Positions 1-6,592 of a stretch of DNA of 64,000 nucleotides are shown piece after piece; within the stretch, counting starts at the first letter, position 1, and each line of letters opens with the position of its first letter. Below the pieces are notes generated by a model that was not told the origin of the DNA, ran no database searches, and saw only the letters and a program-made list of their open reading frames with translations. Source of the stretch: HXMU1420-13 sp965229525 (GTDB lineage Bacteria; Bacteroidota; Rhodothermia; Balneolales; Balneolaceae); NCBI GenBank assembly GCA_965229525.1, contig OZ245886.1, positions 2,232,001 through 2,296,000 of the forward strand, read 5' to 3'. The position numbers and the translations under genes were made by a program.

Positions 1-273
1 CAGGCGATCATAACATTAGGGGAAGATGGATCATCATTTTATACTGAGAATGTATTCCATCATCATCCACGATTTGATGTGGAAGTTGTTGATACAGTAG
101 GAGCGGGAGATGCATTCTTATCAGGTGTGATTTTTAGTCTGATTCAAAAAAAATCACCCAATGAGTTACTTCAATTTGCCAATGCTATGGGAGCTTATGT
201 GGCAGGAAGTAAGGGAGCTACTCCAAAGTTAGATCTCCAAAAAGTTCAACAGGAATTCAATCTGAACAGCTAA
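1..273 (+). CDS. PfkB-family carbohydrate kinase, C-terminal end (partial)
   Basis: Reading frame 1 is open from the first base, so the gene starts left of the window; 90 codons plus the stop are visible. The motif DTVGAGDAF is the PfkB/ribokinase signature 2: its GAGD makes the anion hole and its Asp is the catalytic base that activates the sugar hydroxyl for phosphate transfer from ATP. The following helices and the ending are normal for the family. The sugar (fructose, ribose, 2-keto-3-deoxygluconate or other) cannot be told from this fragment because the substrate-binding lid is outside the window. The family call is strong, the substrate unknown. Confidence 0.9.
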   Translation, partial: QAIITLGEDGSSFYTENVFHHHPRFDVEVVDTVGAGDAFLSGVIFSLIQKKSPNELLQFANAMGAYVAGSKGATPKLDLQKVQQEFNLNS

Positions 274-437
274 GAGATTATTTCGTTCGTTTTATTCGCA
301 AATCTTCCAATGAATCCCACAATAAGAAAGAGAAGGCCAAGTGGCCAAATGGATGAATTTGGAAAGATCACAAAACCGACTATTAGCCAAACTGCACCTA
401 GTACCAAAAATAGGCTATAAATACTTCGTTTGTTCAT
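270..437 (-). CDS. Small two-helix membrane protein
   Basis: An unrecognised 55-residue protein if translation starts at the internal Met at 437; a longer reading to 557 is possible, but its first 40 residues look like untranslated leader. The shorter form opens MNKRS, then has two hydrophobic helices (about residues 6-25 and 31-47) separated by a short NSS turn, and a charged tail NKTNEIIS. This is a compact inner-membrane hairpin. It converges on the PfkB kinase and overlaps its end by 4 bases. No function can be assigned. Confidence 0.55.
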   Translation of the reverse strand: MNKRSIYSLFLVLGAVWLIVGFVIFPNSSIWPLGLLFLIVGFIGRFANKTNEIIS

Positions 438-590
438 GTCTGAGCCATGTTTAGTAGCATTGACTAATAAGAGTGTAATCCTAAAATGTGAAGAGTAAAA
501 GAAGCTTCCTGTAAATGTGAATTCAGCGATTTGTGGAAAAGGAACGCAAATCATCAAATAATCTTTGGTAAAATAAGAGTCTAAGATTCT

Positions 591-2015
591 ATGAAAACAA
601 TTCTACTTACAGGAGCAACAGGCTACATAGGAAAAAGACTTTTACCTGTGTTATTAAGAGAGGGTCACTTTGTGATTTGTTGTGTACGGGATAAACATCG
701 AATTGCACTTCCAGAAGGTCACGAACATCAAATTTCAATTGTTGAAGTAGATTTTCTAAATCCGGATACGCTCACAAAAATCCCGCTGGAATTCGACGTT
801 GCATACTTTTTAATGCATTCTATGTCATCAACAGCGGATTATGAATCCCTCGAGGTTAAAATGGCGCATAATTTTATCAATGCGATGAAAGTATCTTCCG
901 TAGAACAAGTGATTTATTTGAGCGGCATCATAAATGAGGAAAAGCTTTCAAAACATTTGGAGTCGAGAAAGAGGGTTGAAGAGATTCTTGCAACAGGTGA
1001 ATATTACCTAACCACTTTGCGTGCAGGAATAATAGTTGGTTCCGGTAGTGCCTCATTTGAAATTATTCGAGATTTGGTGGAGAAACTACCGATTATGATT
1101 GCACCAAAATGGTTGAATACAAAATGCCAACCCATCGGGGTGCGGGCAGTAATATCATTTCTAAATCGATCATTATTAAATCCTAAAGTTTATAATCAAC
1201 ATTTTGATATCGCTGGCCCGGATGTACTTTCTTATAAAGAAATGTTGCTTGGGTTTGCCAAGGTTCGAGGTCTTAAACGAATAATAATCACAGTGCCAGT
1301 TATGTCGCCCAGACTTTCCTCATACTGGTTATACTTTGTTACTTCAACATCTTACAAACTTGCTGTAGCTCTTGTAAATAGTATGAAGGTAAATGTGGTG
1401 GCTTCCTCGAATGAAATAAATAAGTTATTGGATGTAAATCCGGCTGACTACCAAACCTCCTTACAACGAGCGTTTTTGAAGATTGAACAAAATGCAGTGA
1501 TTTCCAGCTGGAAGGATTCATTGGTAAGTGGCAGGTTTAAAGAGAATATTTCTGAGTATATCAAAGTACCTGAATATGGTTGTTTTCGCGATTATAGAGC
1601 GATAGAAGTAAAAGATGCAGAAGCCTCATTGGATAAAATCTGGTCGATCGGTGGAAAAAACGGATGGTATTATGCAAACTGGTTGTGGGAGATTCGTGGA
1701 TTTTTAGACAAACTATGGGGTGGTGTAGGACTTCGACGCGGTCGAACAAATCCAGATCAAATTGAAGCAGGTGATGCCCTTGATTTTTGGCGCGTTTTAT
1801 ACGCAAATAAGGAAAAAAAGCGCCTACTTTTGTTTGCAGAAATGAAAGTTCCTGGCGAAGCGTGGCTCGAATTTGAGATTAAAAATAACATGCTTTACCA
1901 ACGAGCTACATTTCGACCTAAAGGTGTTCAGGGTAGATTATACTGGTACGCAGTATATGTTTTTCATGGATTTGTGTTCAATGGCATGTTGATGAGCCTG
2001 GCTGGAAAGAGATAA
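591..2015 (+). CDS. NAD(P)-binding SDR-family protein with C-terminal DUF2867
   Basis: A 474-residue cytoplasmic protein. The N-terminus carries the Rossmann motif TGATGYIGKRL (residues 7-17), as in extended or atypical short-chain dehydrogenases of the NmrA/YbjT type. Residues 1 to about 300 form the nucleotide-binding part. The last 150 or so residues, rich in Trp and aromatics and ending in a hydrophobic stretch, match the DUF2867 domain found behind this fold. Its length is that of E. coli YbjT-like proteins. Substrate and reaction are unknown; the family is often annotated as a nucleoside-diphosphate-sugar epimerase without proof. It stands alone, with 120 bases before the mini-flagellin. 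Confidence 0.85.
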   Translation: MKTILLTGATGYIGKRLLPVLLREGHFVICCVRDKHRIALPEGHEHQISIVEVDFLNPDTLTKIPLEFDVAYFLMHSMSSTADYESLEVKMAHNFINAMKVSSVEQVIYLSGIINEEKLSKHLESRKRVEEILATGEYYLTTLRAGIIVGSGSASFEIIRDLVEKLPIMIAPKWLNTKCQPIGVRAVISFLNRSLLNPKVYNQHFDIAGPDVLSYKEMLLGFAKVRGLKRIIITVPVMSPRLSSYWLYFVTSTSYKLAVALVNSMKVNVVASSNEINKLLDVNPADYQTSLQRAFLKIEQNAVISSWKDSLVSGRFKENISEYIKVPEYGCFRDYRAIEVKDAEASLDKIWSIGGKNGWYYANWLWEIRGFLDKLWGGVGLRRGRTNPDQIEAGDALDFWRVLYANKEKKRLLLFAEMKVPGEAWLEFEIKNNMLYQRATFRPKGVQGRLYWYAVYVFHGFVFNGMLMSLAGKR

Positions 2016-2071
2016 ACAATGCATTTGTTAGACGGATTACATTCGGTTAAAAAAGACTAATCTTAAATCCA

Positions 2072-2098
2072 TTAAGCATTTTTTTAAATGTCCGATAA
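2072..2098 (+). promoter_or_regulatory. Sigma28 (FliA)-like promoter of the mini-flagellin gene
   Basis: TTAA at 2072-2075, 15 bases, then TCCGATAA at 2091-2098. The second box differs by one base from the FliA -10 consensus GCCGATAA, and the spacing equals that of the consensus TAAA-N15-GCCGATAA. It lies 40 bases before the start codon of a flagellin-like gene, where such a promoter is expected. The same arrangement recurs upstream of the cheY-like gene at 61662. Confidence 0.55.
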
Positions 2099-2138
2099 CT
2101 ATAGAAGATAAGTCAAGAGTTTAACATGGAGAGACATC

Positions 2139-2552
2139 ATGTCAGACAATAACATTAACAATAGCTTTAACAGCTCACTGTACCCAAAGAGATACGTTGA
2201 TTCACTCAATAAAATCAATCAGGGTATAAACAATCAAAACGAAAAACTATCTACAGGAAAATCTGTAAATAGCGCAGAAGAGGATTCCATTTCCATCAGT
2301 AAATCGGCCAAGCTTAGCAGTAAGGTTGCTGAAGTAACCCAAATGATGGGCGCTTCAAGTTCTGGAAGGCTGGAAGAGTTCTATGGAGAATCGCTTGTTT
2401 CACTGGCATCTGCAAATAGTACAATTATCGATACCGATATGGCGAAAGCTCAGTCAGAAAGTATTCGGAACGCAATACTTCAGGAAACAACAACAGCCAC
2501 GATGGCACAAGCCAATTTGGAGTTAGGTCAGTTGTTCAAAGTTTTAGGATAA
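2139..2552 (+). CDS. Mini-flagellin: flagellin N- and C-terminal helices without the central domains
   Basis: A 137-residue protein. Residues 20-60 resemble the flagellin N-terminal helix (LSTGKSVNSAEEDSISIS compares with the usual LSSGxRINSAxDDAAGLAIS). Residues 90-137 resemble the C-terminal helix (DTDMAKAQSES then ILQ then AQANLELGQLF). Ordinary flagellins have 250-500 residues with D1-D3 domains between these ends; here only about 30 residues join them. It could be a minor filament, cap-junction or regulatory flagellin, or a residual gene. A good ribosome-binding site (GGAGAG, 2130-2135) precedes the ATG and a terminator follows, so the gene is complete. No other flagellar structural gene lies nearby. 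Confidence 0.75.
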   Translation: MSDNNINNSFNSSLYPKRYVDSLNKINQGINNQNEKLSTGKSVNSAEEDSISISKSAKLSSKVAEVTQMMGASSSGRLEEFYGESLVSLASANSTIIDTDMAKAQSESIRNAILQETTTATMAQANLELGQLFKVLG

Positions 2553-2580
2553 ACTGAACATATTCATTCACCTACCATGA

Positions 2581-2610
2581 GGCGCATCTGATAAAACGGA
2601 TGCGTCTTTT
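2581..2610 (+). terminator. Rho-independent terminator after the mini-flagellin
   Basis: Stem GGCGCATC (2581-2588) pairs with GATGCGTC (2599-2606) with one G-U pair, a 10-base loop, then TTTT and more T-rich sequence. Confidence 0.8.
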
Positions 2611-2732
2611 CTTGTTTGGTTTTTCAATGAAAAAGTAGTCTTCAATATTACAGGTATAATCCGTAACTACCCTATTATCCAACTCTTCATTTCATTTCAC
2701 GATAATAAAAATTTTCATTAGACCCAGGCATT

Positions 2733-4028
2733 ATGATTAAAACAACTTCATTTCTATTAATTTTTATTGGACTATTGGCATCATCTTGCCAGAAAACATC
2801 GCTCCCGAATACAGCTGAGGTTGGATATGTCGATTCAGTGATATGGGCGGTGAATGTTGGTGGTTCTGATTATTTGGGTAGTGATGGAGTTTCCTATCAG
2901 GCTGACAATGGCTTTATTAGTGGTGATATACAGTCAATGTCTTCTGTAAAAGGAAGCCAGGACAGCGTTATCTATTTCTCATATCGCGAGGGAGATATCA
3001 ACATAAACTATCCCTTAGAAAACGGTAGGTATGACGTGATGTTTTTATTTGCTGAACCTGAAGACATTCCTGGGGGTTCACGAATATTTGATGTTATCGT
3101 GGAAGAGGATACAGTAATACCTAACCTAGACGTCCGAGCTGCTAGAGACGGTAAACATATCTCAGCGTTAACGCGCACTATTCCCAATGTAAATGTAACA
3201 GATGGGGAGCTGTCTGCTTCACTGATTCCTATTAAAGGTAAACCTGTACTTAGCGCATTGATCGTAAGGAAAAAATTGATCGATGAGCGAAACTGGGAAC
3301 TCATTTGGTCTGATGAGTTTAATTACGAAGGTGCTCCAGATTCATCAAAATGGAACATAGAGCTTTGGCCAGCCAGGAGGGTAAACGACGAAGACCAAAC
3401 CTATACAGGTCGTCCTAAAAATGTACGCGTTGAGAATGGAAACCTCGTGTTGGAGGCACATAAAGAGCAATTCAACAATGCCGAATACACTTCAGGAAGA
3501 ATTCAGTCGCAAGGAAAAGGTGATTTTACCTATGGCAGAGTAGAAGTCAGAGCAAAATTACCAGGTGGACAAGGTTCATGGCCTGCGATTTGGATGTTAG
3601 GGTCCCAAAGTCTGTATGGAGAGAACTACTGGCCTGATAATGGGGAGATAGATATTATGGAACATGTGGGATACGATATGAATAATGTTCATGGAACTGT
3701 TCATAATAGAGCCTACTACTGGATGAACTGGGAACAGAGAAAGGGAGCTATTCAGACCAAAAATATTGATTCAGAATTTCATGTTTACGCCATGGAGTGG
3801 ACTCCAGAACGAATTGATATTTTCTATAATGGGACTAAATACTTCACGTACGTAAATGAAGGAGATGGCTGGGAATCCTGGCCTTTTGATCAACCCCATC
3901 ATATGATATTAAATGTTGCTGTAGGCGGATTCTGGGGACGGGCTGGAGGTCCCATTGATGATTCCATTTTTCCTATTCGAATGGAGGTCGATTATGTTCG
4001 AATATTCAAAAATACATCTGATAGTTAA
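2733..4028 (+). CDS. Lipoprotein laminarinase: malectin-like domain plus GH16
   Basis: A 431-residue lipoprotein. The signal peptide ends in the lipobox LASSC, which anchors it to a membrane, probably the cell surface. Residues 35-178 resemble a malectin-type carbohydrate-binding domain (VNVGG near the start, GRYDVMFLFAEPE inside). Residues 185-428 form a glycoside hydrolase 16 domain with the catalytic signature EIDIMEH: nucleophile E305, assisting D307 and acid/base E310. The sequence following the signature, with the extra Met in EIDIME, is that of beta-1,3-glucanases, so the likely substrate is laminarin or another beta-1,3-glucan. The membrane AraC gene downstream may respond to glucans, which is inference only. 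Confidence 0.9.
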   Translation: MIKTTSFLLIFIGLLASSCQKTSLPNTAEVGYVDSVIWAVNVGGSDYLGSDGVSYQADNGFISGDIQSMSSVKGSQDSVIYFSYREGDININYPLENGRYDVMFLFAEPEDIPGGSRIFDVIVEEDTVIPNLDVRAARDGKHISALTRTIPNVNVTDGELSASLIPIKGKPVLSALIVRKKLIDERNWELIWSDEFNYEGAPDSSKWNIELWPARRVNDEDQTYTGRPKNVRVENGNLVLEAHKEQFNNAEYTSGRIQSQGKGDFTYGRVEVRAKLPGGQGSWPAIWMLGSQSLYGENYWPDNGEIDIMEHVGYDMNNVHGTVHNRAYYWMNWEQRKGAIQTKNIDSEFHVYAMEWTPERIDIFYNGTKYFTYVNEGDGWESWPFDQPHHMILNVAVGGFWGRAGGPIDDSIFPIRMEVDYVRIFKNTSDS

Positions 4029-4170
4029 CAGGGTCTTTATTTTATCAGATTTTTAGTACTAGTTGGTATAGGTTCAACATGAATGTGTCTTTTAGAGTTT
4101 AAGTAAGGCATTGAATTTTGAATTCATTGCACACTTTGTAGTTTTAGATTTCTAATGCGATTCTTTTTCT

Positions 4171-5325
4171 ATGTCAAGTTTTGATATCTGGTCAGCACTC
4201 ATCATTGTTGGAGTAATTCAAGGCTTTTTTGTATTGAGCTTATTTTTAATAAAGAGAGAGTTCAAGATTAAATCGCAGTGGTATTTGATGGGTATATTAC
4301 TCGCATTTCTTTGGCTTCAATTAGAGTTTTTATCTATTCGCTGGCCATATACGATTAATTTTTCTCAATTTTATGGAACCAGATTAGGCTCATGGCTAAT
4401 TATTGGTCCTTTGATTTTTCTGTATACACACTCATTAGTTGACAAAAATCGAACAGATCAAAAAAAGATACTTCACTTTATTCCATTCATATTCTTTGTA
4501 TTAATTCTTCCACTTTTTTTTCCGGATTCTTTAGGATTCAGACAAGTTCACTATGGGATGCTCACAGTGTTCGATAACTTCAATCGTGAAGAGATAACAG
4601 GAACCCAGTACATATATTCATCCATTTTTATTGCCCAATTCATTCACCTTTTTATCTATTTGATACTCAGTTTAAGATGGTTGAATCGATACCAGCAAGC
4701 AATAAAGGCGAATGTTGCAAACTACCAGGAAGCCGAGATTACCTGGTTACGAATCACCATCTATTCACTAATTGGGATTCTTATATCTGCCACCGTATTC
4801 CTGATTCTGTTTTTCATGACTTTAGTATACAGACGACATCTGGATTATATCTATGTACTGCCAATGAGTTTTCTGATGTATGTAATTGCTTATAAATTAT
4901 CCGGTGTTCAGTTCACATCCATTAAAGAAGTCGAAGTAACAACCAACGGTGCGAAATATCAATCTTCGTCTCTGAAAAAAGAAGATGCCGAGAGATATAG
5001 CAATCTGCTAAAAGAGTATATGAACACTCAAAAACCATATCTGAAAAATGGGTTACGATTGGTTGATTTGAGTGATGAATTAGAGATTCCGTCACATCAT
5101 TTATCACAGGTAATCAACGAGAAATACAGTCAGAGCTTTTTTGATTTTATAAACCAATATCGAGTGGAAGAAGCAAAATCGTTAATGAAATTATCTGACG
5201 AGACCACTCTCCTGGAAATCGCATATTCGTCGGGATTTAATAACAAGACATCGTTTAACAATGCGTTCAAAAAATTCAATAAGTCTACTCCATTTGCCTA
5301 TCGCAAAAAAATGAGATCTAAGTAA
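4171..5325 (+). CDS. Membrane-bound AraC-family transcriptional regulator
   Basis: A 384-residue protein. Residues 1-245 contain about seven hydrophobic helices, a sensor module common in Bacteroidota-type AraC regulators. Residues 275-384 form the AraC/HTH_18 DNA-binding domain (LRLVDLSDELEIPSHHLSQV, then SFFDFINQYRVEEA, then ending near TPFAYRKK). The protein should sit in the inner membrane with its DNA-binding part in the cytoplasm. The two YceI genes follow after 89 bases in the same direction and may be its targets. The ligand is unknown. Confidence 0.88.
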   Translation: MSSFDIWSALIIVGVIQGFFVLSLFLIKREFKIKSQWYLMGILLAFLWLQLEFLSIRWPYTINFSQFYGTRLGSWLIIGPLIFLYTHSLVDKNRTDQKKILHFIPFIFFVLILPLFFPDSLGFRQVHYGMLTVFDNFNREEITGTQYIYSSIFIAQFIHLFIYLILSLRWLNRYQQAIKANVANYQEAEITWLRITIYSLIGILISATVFLILFFMTLVYRRHLDYIYVLPMSFLMYVIAYKLSGVQFTSIKEVEVTTNGAKYQSSSLKKEDAERYSNLLKEYMNTQKPYLKNGLRLVDLSDELEIPSHHLSQVINEKYSQSFFDFINQYRVEEAKSLMKLSDETTLLEIAYSSGFNNKTSFNNAFKKFNKSTPFAYRKKMRSK

Positions 5326-5414
5326 ATTTTTTAGACAATCCTTATAAAGGTTGACGATTTTACTCAAACTTCTTGCAATCATGATTCATCTATTAATTCA
5401 AAAAGAGATCAATC

Positions 5415-5999
5415 ATGAAAAAAACATCACTACTTATTCTAGTCTTATCCCTTCTTTATACTGATGTAACTGTCAGTCAAACGTATACGATAGATCCAGG
5501 TCATACTGCTGTACTTACTAAAGTAGTACGATTCGGTGTTGTACCGGTAATTGGCAGATTCAACGATGTGAGTGGATCAATAACATATAACCCAGATGAT
5601 TTGGGAAATACAAAAGCCACTATTTTGATAAAAACTGAAAGCTACACTGCGAATAATTCCGATGGAGAGGCCGCTATCAAGAGCGATGCATTTCTAGATG
5701 TGGCAAACTTTGAGGAGATGAAATTTGAGGTCAATGATGTTCGGGAAGAAAATGGAGTGATATTGGCTAGCGGAACGCTTTTACTTCATGGAGTGGAAAA
5801 GCAAATAACGTTTCCTGTGACTTTAACCGGACCAATGCTTGATTTACCCACCCGTAAACAGTCTGTTGGAATTACAGGTTCATTGTCACTTAATCGGTTA
5901 GATTATGGAGTTGGTGCTGAGATGAAGTTTCCCAATGGTGCCGAAATTATTGGTAGTGATGTAGCCATAGAGTTTTATGTGCTTGCCATTGCAGAATAA
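5415..5999 (+). CDS. Secreted YceI-family lipid-binding protein (first of a pair)
   Basis: A 194-residue protein with a Sec signal peptide (MKKTSLLILVLSLLYTDVTVSQ). The mature part starts YTIDPGHTAVLTKVVRFGV, the usual opening of the YceI beta-barrel, which binds isoprenoid or other long-chain lipids in the periplasm. The family features GRFNDVSGSI and a C-terminal VAIEFYV strand are present and the length is normal. Its final codons overlap the start of the next YceI-like gene, so the two are probably translated together. The bound lipid is not known. Confidence 0.88.
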   Translation: MKKTSLLILVLSLLYTDVTVSQTYTIDPGHTAVLTKVVRFGVVPVIGRFNDVSGSITYNPDDLGNTKATILIKTESYTANNSDGEAAIKSDAFLDVANFEEMKFEVNDVREENGVILASGTLLLHGVEKQITFPVTLTGPMLDLPTRKQSVGITGSLSLNRLDYGVGAEMKFPNGAEIIGSDVAIEFYVLAIAE

Positions 6000-6519
6000 A
6001 AACTATCTAAGTGTTCTAGTTCTGATTATTGCTGGTTCATCAATTTCTGCTCAGGAAATTGAACTTTCACCAAACAATACGAGTATCATATTCGAGATTA
6101 CTCATTTAGGCGTACTTACTGTTGAAGGTACTTTTAATGATTTTATTGGGAGTATTTCGCAAAGTGACTCCGGTTACTCAATAATAGGTACGATTAAAGC
6201 AGCATCAATTAACACGCAGAATTCCGAACGTGATGAAACTCTTCGTACAGATGCTTATTTCGATGTTGAAGTCTTTCCCGAAATTATATTCAAGGGTCAT
6301 GGCGTTAAAATGGATAACAAGATGAATGTTCTTGGTACACTTTTCCTGAAGGACTTAAAGGCTGAACTGGATTTTGACTTTATCCAAGACGGAGAAAACC
6401 TGGTGGCTGACCAGATAGTGATTTCGAGAAAGAAACTTGGTTTTACGTTTGGCTCAACGGAATTCCTGATTGGGGATGAGGTAGTGATTTCAATTAAAAT
6501 CGAAGGTAATTTTTTATAA
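5977..6519 (+). CDS. Second, divergent YceI-like protein
   Basis: A 180-residue protein whose frame opens with ATG at 5977, overlapping the previous gene by 23 bases; this points to translational coupling. After a hydrophobic signal segment (VLVLIIAGSSISAQ) it follows the YceI pattern: NTSIIFEITHLGVLTVEGTF, then DAYFDVEVFPEIIFKG. It is clearly related to the first YceI protein but divergent and shorter in its barrel loops. It is probably a periplasmic lipid-binding partner. The function is inferred from the family only. Confidence 0.8.
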   Translation: MCLPLQNKNYLSVLVLIIAGSSISAQEIELSPNNTSIIFEITHLGVLTVEGTFNDFIGSISQSDSGYSIIGTIKAASINTQNSERDETLRTDAYFDVEVFPEIIFKGHGVKMDNKMNVLGTLFLKDLKAELDFDFIQDGENLVADQIVISRKKLGFTFGSTEFLIGDEVVISIKIEGNFL

Positions 6520-6529
6520 CTAATCATTA

Positions 6530-6562
6530 AAAAAGCCAGCATTTGACTTATATGCTGGTTAA
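6530..6562 (-). terminator. Terminator between convergent yceI and amylase genes
   Basis: CCAGCAT (6536-6542) pairs with ATGCTGG (6552-6558). Read on the minus strand the hairpin ends in GGC followed by six T, a good terminator for the convergent amylase gene. On the plus strand it is followed only by TTAATAATTT, so it is weaker for the YceI pair. Confidence 0.75.
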
Positions 6563-6592
6563 TAATTTAGGTTGATTGGAATCTGGTCGACT

